From contig NZ_JAPMUA010000007.1 in NCBI RefSeq assembly GCF_029603155.1, forward strand, positions 186,001-250,000: a stretch of 64,000 nt of DNA, written 5' to 3'. Below the pieces are notes generated by a model, which saw only the letters and a program-made list of their open reading frames with translations, made no database searches and was not told where the DNA came from. A program made the translations under genes and the position numbers. Positions 44,610-54,283 of the stretch are shown here, one piece after another. This stretch comes from Galbibacter pacificus. GTDB lineage: Bacteria; Bacteroidota; Bacteroidia; Flavobacteriales; Flavobacteriaceae. Each line of letters starts with the position of its first letter. Positions within the stretch are counted from its first letter, which is position 1.

Positions 44610-46641
44610 ATGTTGAGGAAATTTTCAATACCAAGTTCTCTCTTCTTTACTATACAATTATGTTATACACAGCATGGCATTAGTAAAGAATTTATAACGC
44701 AATGGCAGATTCTATTAAGCCGGTTGATTATACCAATTTCGACCTAAATGAGCTTACATATGTTATTGCCAGTACTTCTTTGATATTGCCTGAATATAAT
44801 AGGGAAAAGGATTCTTTGCTTGAAGTTTTAAAAAGGAACGTTACCACGTTAAAGGAAAGAGATCGCCTGCAAAGCTATTTTATATTGATGCTCTAGAATT
44901 TTAACCATCATTATAGTCAACTTAACGAAACACAATGACTGGGGATTCCTTAAAAAAATATGTCCATAAATTTCCAGAGGGCAACAACTACAAATTATTT
45001 ACATTAGAGGTGCTCATAGCCACAAATTATATTGAAGTAAACAATTATATCCCGGGCATAATTATTGTCAACACCTTGGTGGGGAAAAAATCAATATAAA
45101 GACCTGGGCTACCTCCCGAGCACATACCTTGCATTGTCGCGGGCATATTTTAAAACGTTTCAATTTGACAAATGTATTGAAATCCAAGATGAAGTTTATT
45201 CCATTGCTTCGGTTTATTCTACTAAAGAATTTCAGGAATTCTTAAACAGGTATATCCCCAGCAACCTTATTGAAATTTCGCTTTTTGAGTACATGGGGGA
45301 TCAGGACAAAAAACACCTCATCGATGCAAAAAACCATCTTGACAAGATGCTTGCAAAATATCCGGACACTTTTCAAAAAGAAAATCTATGGTCTTTTTTA
45401 TATCACTTAAGAAAAGGATACATCGCCTATTTTGAAAATAACTTTGAAACCGCCCAAAAAGAGCTTGAAAAGGTAAACCCAACAGGGCTTTTTGATAGTT
45501 TTTACATCCGGTTGGACTATTCTAAAAAAGTATTGGCCGCGTAGCTTAAAATGGAAAAAAATAAAGAAGACGAAGCCCTTTCCTTTCTTTTAAACAACCT
45601 GTCAATAGAACCTACAGATAATATCTACAAGGAGTTTATTGCCAAAAAACTTTATAAAAGGTTGAAAAAAGATGAAGATTATGCAAATGCCAACAAGGTC
45701 CTGGAAGAAATTCATGATGCCGCTATTACCAAAGAGGTATACAAACACCAAGGCGAAATAGCTATTGCAGACAGGGATTACAATCTTCATAAAAAAGAAC
45801 TGGAAATCGTTACCCTTAAGAACAAGCTAAGCGAAAAAAGGAACAGGGACCTTTTACTGTACTCCTTGAGCACTATTTTAATTTTGTTGCTAATTGGAAT
45901 AACTATATTGAGGGCAAAGCAGAACAGAATTAAAAATTTAATAAATGAAGAAAAACACAACTAACGGATACGGTTGCTTGAAGATTCGCTAAAAGATGTT
46001 GACAGGAAAATTACAGACAACAGAAAAGAAATAGGGAAAAAATACACAACGATTTATTGAGCAATATTATGGCAGTAAAATACCTTACACCCGATTATAA
46101 AAAGAACGCCACTACAGAAAGTTCCAAGCAACGGTTTTCTTCAATCATCGAAGAATGGGACACTATATACCGCGATTCCAGAAATTTTGCTCACAGCCTT
46201 ATCAATGGAGAAAAAGAAGACCGCCACTTAAATATTGTAGAATACCTGGAAGGGCTACAGCACCAGTTTGACGAAGTAGGTTTGTTGCATATTACCGTTA
46301 CCATGAGCACCGATGTAAAAGAGCATAATATAAACTCCTTTAACAAGGAAGAACAGAGGGTCATTTACCATTTAATAAAAGAAAGTATTTCCAACACCAT
46401 TAAACACGCCAATGCAAAAAACCTGGACATCCATATCACCATTAAGCACAACACTTGCTATATTAAGCTCCGGGACGATGGCCATAAAAAGATAAAATCG
46501 AAATTCACGGCCCAAAGCAATGGCATTGGACAGCAAAGTTTGACCAAAATATTTAACAAAATCGACGGAAACATTTCCTTTACGCCAAAAAGGCATGGCT
46601 ATACCGTTGTAGCCCCTTTCCCAATTAGGCCAGAAGAATAA
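44610..46641 (+). pseudogene. Decayed TPR-containing sensor histidine kinase
   Basis: Several open pieces lie in order on the same strand and together resemble one TPR sensor kinase. They are a signal-peptide-like start at 44610 (MLRKFSIPSSLFFTIQLC), then 44702-44896, a fragment at 44935-45097 in another frame, 45065-45544 and 45551-45964 (both frame 2, parted by an in-frame TAG), a further in-frame TAA at 45962 with coding-like sequence to about 46050, and 46057-46641 in frame 1. The last piece has an ATPase domain (LIKESISNTIKHANAKN, NGIGQQSLTKIF). A membrane segment LLLYSLSTILILLLIGITIL lies at ~45860-45920. The phosphorylated His region is missing. At least two stops and three frame changes make a working protein impossible. 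Confidence 0.8.
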
Positions 46642-46650
46642 CTATCTATA

Positions 46651-47751
46651 CTACAAATTCTGTTTTTGCTGTTTATAAAATGCATCGGCCTGAAGTTGCA
46701 AAACCTCTCGCGCTGTTTTTCTTTTGTACTGATATAGTTCATCATCGGCGGCTAAATCTTCATACACTTTATCATTAATCATGGCATCGGTTGCCAATTG
46801 TTGCTTGCGCTGATATTCTTTTTGTTCCACCCAATTTTTAACGGTGCTTTCTGCATCTTCCAGCTTGATATCGTATTCGCCCTTGGGTGCCAAAAGCTTG
46901 GATATTATTGGTGCCGTTTCTATAGCCAAAAACAATAGAAAAATAAAAAACGAAGGCAGCCACGGCAATTTATCCAATGCATTGACACGTGCCATAAGCC
47001 CATCGAAACCATCAATGGTTGGTTGGGTGTTCTCTACTTTTTTTAAATACCCCTCTTGCAACGAGGCAATTTCGGCTTCCTTAACTGCTATTTTGTTATT
47101 GTTTTTATCCCTCAATTCATCGAGTTCTGCAAGGGCTGTATCGTGTTTTTCCCTTTTTTCTTTATAAACAGGGCCCTTCCCAATTTTTAAGGTACCTTCC
47201 CTGCCTTCGGCTTCGGCTATATAAGTATTGTATAAACTGTTCACTTCGTTTTCTTTTTGGGATATTTCATTCTTCAAACCATTAATTTCGGTTGAAAGTT
47301 CCTCCATTTGTGGCGTGTACTGAAGTGCCAATTGCTCCTTGTTATCGAGCGTCATTTGGTTTTTTTCTTCCAATAACACCTGGTCAATCTCCTTTTGGAA
47401 TATTTTCAACTCAAGTGGTTTTGCAATTACAACAGCAATGATAATGGCCAGAACAATTCTTGGTAAAGCCTGCAATAGCTCGCTTTTAAAATCGTCTTTC
47501 TTTTTAATGGTTGAAACAATAAAACGGTCCAGGTTAAAAATAAGTAGCCCCCAAACCAAACCAAAGAAAATGGACGTCCATATAGAATCGAAAACCGTAT
47601 ACAATGCATACGATGCTGCAATGGTTGCCATTACGGCCGTAAAAAATACGGTGCCTCCAATTCCGGCCTGTTTTATCTGTTCGGCTTTGGAACATTGTTC
47701 AAGAATATCGGTATCGGCGCCCGAACACATCCAGAAAAATTTTTTCATCAT
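46651..47751 (-). CDS. DUF4407 membrane protein with a coiled-coil loop
   Basis: A 366-residue membrane protein. Hydrophobic segments are visible at ~29-50 (GIGGTVFFTAVMATIAASYALYT), ~55-75, ~100-115 (IVLAIIIAVVIAKPL) and ~265-285 (WLPSFFIFLLFLAIETAPIISKLL). Between the third and fourth, residues ~120-250 are a long charged coiled coil (EEKNQMTLDNKEQL, ELSTEINGLKNEISQKENEVNSL). A second charged helix closes the protein (QKEYQRKQQLATDAMI). This order is what I recall for DUF4407. Function unknown. It is convergent with the pseudogene. Confidence 0.8.
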   Translation of the reverse strand: MMKKFFWMCSGADTDILEQCSKAEQIKQAGIGGTVFFTAVMATIAASYALYTVFDSIWTSIFFGLVWGLLIFNLDRFIVSTIKKKDDFKSELLQALPRIVLAIIIAVVIAKPLELKIFQKEIDQVLLEEKNQMTLDNKEQLALQYTPQMEELSTEINGLKNEISQKENEVNSLYNTYIAEAEGREGTLKIGKGPVYKEKREKHDTALAELDELRDKNNNKIAVKEAEIASLQEGYLKKVENTQPTIDGFDGLMARVNALDKLPWLPSFFIFLLFLAIETAPIISKLLAPKGEYDIKLEDAESTVKNWVEQKEYQRKQQLATDAMINDKVYEDLAADDELYQYKRKTAREVLQLQADAFYKQQKQNL

Positions 47752-47823
47752 AACATAATTAGGTTTAAGATTGATACTCCATATAACGCCTAAACTATAA
47801 AAATCTTACATTTTTTATCATAA

Positions 47824-48234
47824 TTAATCTTTTACAGCTTTGATTTCCAGTGTTTTCAATTTATTCCACAGATCGGGCTCGTCCAATGTAACCGTTTTCG
47901 TATTCAATAAATAGCGTTCTCTTTTTCCTTCAAAGGCTTTTTGCAATTCTTGCTCTAAATCCATTATCGTCCCTAATTCTAAATCTTCATCTGCATAAAC
48001 CCTATATACAACCCCATTATATTTAAAAGCAGGTTGTTGTCTTACATAATTGCGGGTATAGACTTGAACTTCGTTCAAGTTTAAAACATTATCCTTGATC
48101 TTTATTTTACCTTCATAATTAATAATGACATTTATATATAATACAGACTGATGTTTTGTTGTTGATTGTGCCAATGCTCCATTACAAGCTATTATTAAAA
48201 AGAGCACATATAAGATTCTATATGTAATTTTCAT
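47824..48234 (-). CDS. Small secreted protein of unknown function
   Basis: A 136-residue exported protein with a signal peptide (YRILYVLFLIIACNGALAQ). The mature part has LNLNEVQVYTRNYVRQQPAF and DLELGTIMDLEQELQKAFEGKRERYL, mostly mixed alpha/beta. I recognise no family. It stands alone between the DUF4407 gene and a terminator. Confidence 0.6.
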   Translation of the reverse strand: MKITYRILYVLFLIIACNGALAQSTTKHQSVLYINVIINYEGKIKIKDNVLNLNEVQVYTRNYVRQQPAFKYNGVVYRVYADEDLELGTIMDLEQELQKAFEGKRERYLLNTKTVTLDEPDLWNKLKTLEIKAVKD

Positions 48235-48285
48235 GATTTTTTATGGTATAATTAGTCAATAGCCATAGTACAATCAAATACTATT

Positions 48286-48317
48286 CCATAAAAAACCGAG
48301 GCATTTGCCCCGGTTTT
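48286..48317 (-). terminator. Terminator of the DPP IV gene
   Basis: AAAACCG at 48292-48298 pairs with CGGTTTT at 48311-48317, and GGCA/TGCC pairs inside with one mismatch. On the minus strand it is followed by a T-run, 30 bases after the peptidase stop codon. Confidence 0.75.
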
Positions 48318-48346
48318 ATCGTAAAAACAATGTTTATATTTAAAAC

Positions 48347-50578
48347 TTACTTGTTATGCTCCAATAGATAATTAGTAATGAGCGTATACAAATGCCGTGA
48401 TGTGTTCTGCCCTTCGTAAATACCATGCGAACGGTTGGGGTACACCATTAAATCAAACTGTTTGTTCTGCCGTATCAATTCATTTATTAAATATTCGGTG
48501 TTTTGGTAATGTACATTATCGTCTCCAGTGCCATGGACTACCAATAAATTCCCTTCCAAGTTTTTTGCATAAGTTACGGGCGATCCTTCTATAAAGTCTT
48601 CCTTATTCTCTTGCGGCAACCCCATATACCTTTCTTGATAAACATTATCGTAAAACAACTGGTTGGCAACCGCAGCAACGGCAATACCGGTTTTATAAAC
48701 TTCCGGATATCTAAACATTAAATTCAATGTCATGGAGCCGCCACCGCTCCAGCCCCATACTGATATGCGGTCTGTATCTACAAAATTCCATTTTAAAACT
48801 TCTTTTGCGGCCAATGCTTGGTCTTTGGTGTTTACAACCCCTACTTTTCTGTAAATCGACTTACGCCAATTACTGCCCTTTAAAGAAGGCGTTCCACGGT
48901 TGTCCATTTTTATTAACACAAAACCCTGTTGTGCCAAAAACATATCGTACAAACCAATCCAGCTATCGGTTGCCATTTGCCCCCAAGGCTCGCCATATAC
49001 ATTAAACACTACGGGGTATTTTTTAGACGCATCAAAATTGGCAGGCTTTGTTATACGTCCGTCAATTTCAATTCCTTCGGAAGTGGTTACCGTAAAAAAT
49101 TCGGTGACGGGCATTTCCAAATTGCCCAGTTTTTGTTTTAGCCGCTCATTAGACACCAAGGTTATAATGGTGTTATGGTTTAGCAGGCTAATCAAGCGCG
49201 TGGTCCTTGGCGTATTAATATCTGTATGATTATGAATGGCATATTTGCCATTTGGGGCAATATTATAAGTGTTAATCCCACTGTACAATTCGGGAGTCAA
49301 CCTTTTTAAAGTCCCTTTTCCGTTTAACGGAACACTATACAAATACCGTTGCGTAGGATTGTCGGGCGAGGCACTAAAAAACAACTCTTTCTTTGAAACG
49401 CCATAAAACGATGCCACATCGTACTCGCCAGGCGTCAATACTACTTTTTCTCCGGTTTTAACATCAACTTTATAAACATGCCGCCATCCGTCGGTTTCTG
49501 TCATGCGCAAAAAGGCAGTGTTGTTACCGGTAAGCAACAATGTATTTCCGCCCCACTGGTTGGACGACACATCTGGATACCCAATATCCACCCACGTGTC
49601 TTCTGTTTCGGTATAGATTTTTTTGACCGAATTTGTAGACGGACGGTAGGTGTAGATATTTAGTTGGTTTTGTTTTCTGTTTATTTGCTGAATCAACAAT
49701 AAATCGTTGTCTACCCATTGCATTCCGGGAAGGTAATGTTGCACCGGATCTCCCGGAATGGCTATCCAGTCTATTTTTTTAGAGGAAGTATTTACCACCG
49801 CCACTTTAGCACTCGATGGATCTTGCCCTACTTTTGGATATTGAACAGGAATTGGCTTTGAGTAAATGGAATCGGTATTGTTAATCATGTAAAAAGTCCC
49901 GATTTTTGATGCATCCAACTGCCAAAAGGCAATGTGTTTTGCATCGGGGCTCCATGAGAAACCGTCGCGCATACCAAATTCCTCTTCATACACCCAATCA
50001 AATGTACCGTTAATAATATCTTTGGTACCATCGGTAGTAAATTGTGTAATTTCTCCGGTATTAAAATCTTCTTTGTAAATATTAAAATCGTGTACATAGG
50101 CAACGTACTTATTATCGTTTGAAAATTTGGCGAACATAAGCGACGATGACGGAAATTTCTTCCCTATTTGTTGCAACTTTTGGGTATCAAAATCGTATAC
50201 CCAATAATCGCCTTTTGTATTAGACCTCCATACCCTGCTGGAATTTGTAAATATCAATACTTTGCTCTCGTCTTCAGAAAGGGTAAAATCTTCAATAGGC
50301 AACGCTTTTGACGTTTCTGTAGAAGTTAATGCTTCCGCAGCAACAAACACCTCTTTTTTATTGTTTTTACTGATATATTTTATCAATTGGTCTTCTCCTT
50401 CATCGTTTTTTTCAATAGTTACAAAGGCATCGCCCCCAGATATCCACGAAATGGGCCGTTGGTAATCCCCCCGGTATTCCGAAGAATTATAAATAGCATC
50501 CAATGTAAGCTTTTCCTGTGCCTGCGCTATGGTACAAACCGTTAGGAAAAAGTATAAAAGCCAGTTTATTTTTTTCAT
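48347..50578 (-). CDS. Dipeptidyl peptidase IV-type S9 serine peptidase
   Basis: A 743-residue exported peptidase (signal peptide to about Ala18-Gln19, TIAQAQ). The N-terminal DPP IV beta-propeller (~40-480) contains the substrate-amine-binding Glu pair in DWVYEEEFGMRDGFSWSPD. The C-terminal alpha/beta-hydrolase domain has catalytic Ser611 (WGWSGGGS), Asp686 (HGTGDDNVHYQN) and His718 (NRSHGIYEG). It removes X-Pro dipeptides from peptide N-termini in the periplasm. It forms a run of peptidase genes with aminopeptidase P and the M20 dipeptidase, all on the minus strand, which suggests use of proline-containing peptides. Confidence 0.95.
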   Translation of the reverse strand: MKKINWLLYFFLTVCTIAQAQEKLTLDAIYNSSEYRGDYQRPISWISGGDAFVTIEKNDEGEDQLIKYISKNNKKEVFVAAEALTSTETSKALPIEDFTLSEDESKVLIFTNSSRVWRSNTKGDYWVYDFDTQKLQQIGKKFPSSSLMFAKFSNDNKYVAYVHDFNIYKEDFNTGEITQFTTDGTKDIINGTFDWVYEEEFGMRDGFSWSPDAKHIAFWQLDASKIGTFYMINNTDSIYSKPIPVQYPKVGQDPSSAKVAVVNTSSKKIDWIAIPGDPVQHYLPGMQWVDNDLLLIQQINRKQNQLNIYTYRPSTNSVKKIYTETEDTWVDIGYPDVSSNQWGGNTLLLTGNNTAFLRMTETDGWRHVYKVDVKTGEKVVLTPGEYDVASFYGVSKKELFFSASPDNPTQRYLYSVPLNGKGTLKRLTPELYSGINTYNIAPNGKYAIHNHTDINTPRTTRLISLLNHNTIITLVSNERLKQKLGNLEMPVTEFFTVTTSEGIEIDGRITKPANFDASKKYPVVFNVYGEPWGQMATDSWIGLYDMFLAQQGFVLIKMDNRGTPSLKGSNWRKSIYRKVGVVNTKDQALAAKEVLKWNFVDTDRISVWGWSGGGSMTLNLMFRYPEVYKTGIAVAAVANQLFYDNVYQERYMGLPQENKEDFIEGSPVTYAKNLEGNLLVVHGTGDDNVHYQNTEYLINELIRQNKQFDLMVYPNRSHGIYEGQNTSRHLYTLITNYLLEHNK

Positions 50579-50596
50579 TTTTATCTAGTAAGTTTA

Positions 50597-51985
50597 TTAA
50601 ATAGCATTTTTGAGTGCTTCAACGTCATCGACGGTTTTTGCCAATGGGTTGCCCAATAACTTGCTACCGTTTTTGGTTATTAAAAAATCTTCTTCAATAC
50701 GGATGCCGCCAAAATCCTTAAATTTTTCAACGGCAGCATAATTCACAAAATCGGCATATTTATTTTGGGCTTTCCAGGCATCAATTAAAAACGGATTGAA
50801 ATATATACCGGGCTCTACCGTAATTACAAAGCCTTCTTGCAGTTCTTTTCCCAACCGCAGCGACTTTAAGCCAAATACCGTACTTTTTTCCAAGCTATCG
50901 GTATAGCCTACATAGGGTTCGCCAAGGTTTTCCATATCGTGCACGTCAAGGCCCATCATATGCCCCAGACCGCATTGAAAAAACAAGGTATGTGCCCCGG
51001 CATGTACGGCTTCGTCTGTATTTCCCTTCATGAGCCCCATTCCTTTTAATCCTTCTACCAATTTGGATGCCGCCAATAAATGCACGTCCTTAAAGCGCAC
51101 GCCCGGCTCTAATGTTTCTATGGCCGAGTTGTGCGCATACAGCACGATGTTGTATACTTCTTTTTGCAGATCGGTAAAACGCGCTGCCGAGGGGAATGTG
51201 CGCGTCATGTCGCCCGCATAGCCCATGCTGGTTTCTGCACCGCAATCGCACAATACCAAATTGCCGTTTTTAATTTTATTTTCGGTGGCATGGTTGTGCA
51301 AATACTGCCCGTTGGTTGTAAGGATGATGGGAAACGAAATGTTCCCGCCACCACCAATGGCTATGGCCTGTAAATCGCCTGCAATTTCCTTTTCGGTTTT
51401 ACCGGCCACGGCATTTTGCATGGCATAGGTATGCATGGCAGCGGTTGTATTTACCGCTTTATGGATCTGCTCTACCTCAATGGCCTCTTTTATTTCACGC
51501 TGGGCCACCACGGCCTTGATAAAGGGAACCGAGCATTTTTTTTCTACTTCGGAAACCGGGATATTCAAGAATTGGCATATCTGGACAACCGTTGCAGGGC
51601 GGTATGGCGGCAAATAATGAACGGCCTCCCGTTGTTGGGCCTTCTGGACATATGAAGCCAACTCCTTTAACGGTCTTACCGTTTTTATGCCAGCCTTTGC
51701 GGCCAATTCTTCCAATGGTGTTACGGCACCGATCCAAACTATTTCTTCGGGTGTCGGGTTGTTGCCAAAAAGGATTTCTTCATCGTTTTCAATATCAATT
51801 ACAAAATAAACATCGGGAATATTAATGCCCGTGTAGTATAAAAAAGTACTGTCCTGGCGGAAGGGGTACCAATTGTCCTTGCAGTTCATCCCGCTTTCCC
51901 CGTTTCCAGGAAAAAGCAAGACACCTTTTTTTAAATTGGACTTTAATGTTGCCCTTCTGGCTATATAAACTTCTTGTGAAAACAT
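50597..51985 (-). CDS. Xaa-Pro aminopeptidase (aminopeptidase P, M24B)
   Basis: A 462-residue metallopeptidase. The ATG at 51985 (MFSQEVYIARRATLKSNL) fits the conserved family start; the TTG at 52027 would add 14 residues. N-terminal domain ~1-170 contains GESGMNCKDNWYPFRQDSTFLYYTG. The catalytic pita-bread domain shows the metal ligands Asp-Asp (LCDCGAETSMGYAGDMTRTFP), His (GLGHMMGLDVHD), Glu (VEPGIYF) and Glu (IRIEEDFL). It removes an N-terminal residue followed by proline. No signal peptide, so it is cytoplasmic, complementing the exported DPP IV, 18 bases downstream. Confidence 0.95.
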   Translation of the reverse strand: MFSQEVYIARRATLKSNLKKGVLLFPGNGESGMNCKDNWYPFRQDSTFLYYTGINIPDVYFVIDIENDEEILFGNNPTPEEIVWIGAVTPLEELAAKAGIKTVRPLKELASYVQKAQQREAVHYLPPYRPATVVQICQFLNIPVSEVEKKCSVPFIKAVVAQREIKEAIEVEQIHKAVNTTAAMHTYAMQNAVAGKTEKEIAGDLQAIAIGGGGNISFPIILTTNGQYLHNHATENKIKNGNLVLCDCGAETSMGYAGDMTRTFPSAARFTDLQKEVYNIVLYAHNSAIETLEPGVRFKDVHLLAASKLVEGLKGMGLMKGNTDEAVHAGAHTLFFQCGLGHMMGLDVHDMENLGEPYVGYTDSLEKSTVFGLKSLRLGKELQEGFVITVEPGIYFNPFLIDAWKAQNKYADFVNYAAVEKFKDFGGIRIEEDFLITKNGSKLLGNPLAKTVDDVEALKNAI

Positions 51986-52360
51986 AGATTTATGGTTTAT
52001 GGGAATAAAATCTTTCAAATTTGACAATAATACGGGGGTTTCGCAACAATTTAAGGTGTTAAGGTTAATTTAGTATCATTTCCGGTTAATATTTGTAGTT
52101 TTATAAGAAGCTAAGGGAAATAATTTATTTATACCGGGGTAATGAGCACTGCTCTGGCTTTCCCATGCACTGCTCTGGCTTTTTTGCCAGTAAACTGGCA
52201 AATCCCCCATTGCTGTACTAATCCACGAAATAAGAACTGATTTATATTTTTTCGTAAACGGATCGCTTTTTATGTCTCGGCAATATTATATATGCACACT
52301 CCTGCAAGATTGAAAAAAACCTTGCAGGCCATAGGGTAGTTTTTGTTTTTTCAGAATACT
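51986..52360. other. 375-bp intergenic region with repeats and hairpins
   Basis: It lies between the M20 peptidase stop and the aminopeptidase P start (both minus strand). It contains two direct copies of GCACTGCTCTGGCTTT (52146-52161, 52167-52182), a 9-bp-arm inverted repeat TTTGCCAGT-AA-ACTGGCAAA (52183-52202), and the widely spaced arms CCTGCAAG/CTTGCAGG (52301-52308, 52321-52328). I find no gene in it. Confidence 0.65.
52301..52328. repeat. Inverted repeat after the M20 peptidase gene, possible terminator
   Basis: CCTGCAAG and CTTGCAGG, 12 bases apart, lie 33 bases after the M20 stop codon. The A-run is in the loop rather than after the stem, so its role as a terminator is uncertain. Confidence 0.35.
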
Positions 52361-53749
52361 TTACCTGCTCAATTCGGTAAAGTATTTATAAAAATATGGT
52401 ATGGTCTCAATGCCTTTTAAATAATTCCATATGCCGTAATGCTCGTTGGGCGAATGTATGGCATCGCTATTGAGGCCAAAGCCCATTAATATAGTCTTGC
52501 TTTTCAATTCCTTTTCAAACAGAGAAACAATAGGGATACTCCCACCGCTACGTTGCGGGATGGGCGTTTTGCCAAAGGTTTCCTCGTATGCCCTGCTTGC
52601 CGCCTGGTACCCTGTGCTGTCTATAGGCGTGACATATGGATGCCCGCCGTGGTGGGGTTTTACAATAACTTTTACCCCTGCCGGTGCCAAGCTTTCAAAA
52701 TATGCCTGAAACAGATCGGTTATTTCCCGCCAATCTTGGTGCGGTACCAACCGCATGGATATTTTGGCCGATGCCTTGCTGGCAATTATCGTTTTGGCAC
52801 CTTCGCCAATATAACCGCCCCATATTCCATTTACATCCAGTGTCGGGCGGATGCTGCTACGCTCGTTGGTGGTATAGTCTTTTTCGCCATACACATCGTT
52901 TATGGCCAATGCTTTTTTATAATCTTCCAATGAGAAAGGTGCCTTTTCCATTTCGGCGCGCTCTTCTACAGAAAGTTCATCTACTTTATCGTAAAAACCG
53001 GGAATGGTAATATGGTTGTTTTCGTCGTGCAATGTGGCTATCATTTTATTGAGCACGTTAATGGGGTTGGCCACCGCACCGCCGTACAAGCCGCTGTGCA
53101 AATCACGGTTGGGGCCTATTACTTCTACTTCAACATAACTTAAGCCGCGCAAGCCTGTGGTAATGGACGGGACGTCTTTGGCTATCATTCCGGTATCGGA
53201 AATCAGGATAACATCGTTGGACAGCTTTTCCCGGCTGTTGATAATAAACCATTCCAGGCTTTCGGACCCCACTTCTTCTTCTCCTTCAATCATAAATTTC
53301 ACGTTACAGGGAAGGTTTCCTGTTTGCGTCATGTATTCCAAGGCTTTTACATGCATGTACATTTGCCCTTTGTCGTCACAGGCACCTCGTGCAAAAATAG
53401 CTCCTTCGGGATGCAGTTCGGTTTCTTTTATTATTGGTTCAAAAGGAGGCGATTCCCATAAATCTATGGGATCTGGTGGCTGTACATCATAATGGCCATA
53501 TACCAAAACCGTGGGAAGTGTTTTATCTATTATCTTTTCTCCATAGACAATTGGATATCCGGGAGTTTCGCAAATCTCGACATGATCGCAACCTGCCCTT
53601 TCCAGTGCATTTTTAACGGCATCGGCAGTATTAAGGACGTCTTGGGAGAAAGCTGGATCGGCACTAACCGATGGCATTTTTAATAATTCTATAAGTTCTG
53701 ATATGAATCGATCCCTGTGCGTATCGATATACGACTTTATATTTTCCAT
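52361..53749 (-). CDS. M20-family dipeptidase
   Basis: A 462-residue zinc aminoacylase-type dipeptidase. Metal-binding motifs are VYGHYDVQPPDPIDLW (His, Asp), ARGACDDKGQM (bridging Asp), MIEGEEEVGSESL (catalytic Glu pair) and LISDTGM (Asp). A dimerisation domain (~190-350) carries GLRGLSYVEVEVIGPNRDLHSGLYGGAVANPI, and the C-terminal HSPNEHYGIWNYLKGI supplies the last ligand. No signal peptide, so cytoplasmic. It continues the peptidase cluster. The composition is higher (43-52% G+C in counted lines) than the region to the right of tRNA-Leu. Confidence 0.94.
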   Translation of the reverse strand: MENIKSYIDTHRDRFISELIELLKMPSVSADPAFSQDVLNTADAVKNALERAGCDHVEICETPGYPIVYGEKIIDKTLPTVLVYGHYDVQPPDPIDLWESPPFEPIIKETELHPEGAIFARGACDDKGQMYMHVKALEYMTQTGNLPCNVKFMIEGEEEVGSESLEWFIINSREKLSNDVILISDTGMIAKDVPSITTGLRGLSYVEVEVIGPNRDLHSGLYGGAVANPINVLNKMIATLHDENNHITIPGFYDKVDELSVEERAEMEKAPFSLEDYKKALAINDVYGEKDYTTNERSSIRPTLDVNGIWGGYIGEGAKTIIASKASAKISMRLVPHQDWREITDLFQAYFESLAPAGVKVIVKPHHGGHPYVTPIDSTGYQAASRAYEETFGKTPIPQRSGGSIPIVSLFEKELKSKTILMGFGLNSDAIHSPNEHYGIWNYLKGIETIPYFYKYFTELSR

Positions 53750-53806
53750 GAAGTATTTTGTTGTAAAATCAAATGTACAAAAAAAGAAGTTTTTTTGATT
53801 ATAAAG

Positions 53807-53836
53807 TTTGAATATTCAAAAATTGAATTATATTTG
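53807..53836 (+). promoter_or_regulatory. Promoter of tRNA-Leu (TTTG-N18-TATATTTG)
   Basis: TTTG at 53807-53810, an 18-base spacer and TATATTTG at 53829-53836 match the flavobacterial housekeeping promoter pattern (TTTG, 17-23, TAnnTTTG). It is the best promoter in the window and points to the tRNA gene about 112 bases downstream. Confidence 0.7.
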
Positions 53837-53883
53837 CACCCACAAATTCGTCGCGGGTATAATACGTGCCCTTTATGGTACAG

Positions 53884-53914
53884 GCGGGGAATTGACAGAC
53901 AGATTGGACTTAGT
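53884..53914 (+). other. tRNA-Leu-like fragment (possible tRNA remnant)
   Basis: A stretch beginning GCGGGGAATTGACAGAC and continuing to GGACTTAG resembles the D-arm to anticodon part of the adjacent tRNA-Leu (GTGGAATTGGTAGACAC ... AGACTTAGG). It lies inside the tRNA's 5' leader and cannot form a full cloverleaf by eye. It may be a decayed tRNA copy or chance. Confidence 0.3.
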
Positions 53915-53948
53915 AATTAAGCCAAAAAAGTTCATAAAAATATAAAAT

Positions 53949-54030
53949 GCGGGTGTGGTGGAATTGGTAGACACGCCAGACTTAGGATCTGGTGCCGCAA
54001 GGTGTGAAGGTTCGAGTCCTTTCACCCGCA
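53949..54030 (+). tRNA. tRNA-Leu (anticodon TAG)
   Basis: An 82-base tRNA without encoded CCA. The acceptor arms GCGGGTG (53949-53955) and CACCCGC (54023-54029) pair perfectly. The D-loop has GAATTGGTAGAC. The anticodon stem CCAGA/TCTGG encloses the loop CTTAGGA, giving anticodon TAG (reads CUA and other CUN). There is a long type-II variable arm (GTGCCGCAAGGTGT) and the T-arm is GGTTCGAGTCC. It has its own promoter and terminator. Confidence 0.96.
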
Positions 54031-54031
54031 C

Positions 54032-54063
54032 AAAAAGCTCTCAAATTTTTGGGAGCTTTTTTT
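54032..54063 (+). terminator. Terminator after tRNA-Leu
   Basis: AAAAAGCTCTC, a short AT-rich loop, GGGAGCTTTTTTT: a strong stem plus T-run directly after the tRNA 3' end. Confidence 0.85.
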
Positions 54064-54283
54064 ATTTGGGTACAACAAATCACCGATTTTCAGCTTTCTA
54101 ATTTTATTTCCAGCTTTCTGCTACCATTTTACTTTTGTCATTCTTCCATTAATTATTAGTCAAATACCTCAGATTATCAAAAATACGTTGGATTAACCTC
54201 CTCTCGTTGGTAACGTGGAGTTGCTACTTTTACTCGGACATAAAATTTAAGACTGTTTGTTATAAAACAAATATCTTAGAAAC

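Noticed and set aside
52146..52182. Short direct repeats considered as a CRISPR array
   Set aside because: Only two 16-base copies with a 5-base spacer; no further repeats and no cas genes in the window.
52553..53010. Plus-strand open frames (126 and 108 codons) inside the M20 peptidase
   Set aside because: Both are antisense to a gene with complete metal-binding motifs; the higher GC content there explains the scarce stops.
53949..54283. Search for an integrase next to tRNA-Leu
   Set aside because: No tyrosine or serine recombinase frame is present between the tRNA and the first IS; only IS3-family transposases are found.
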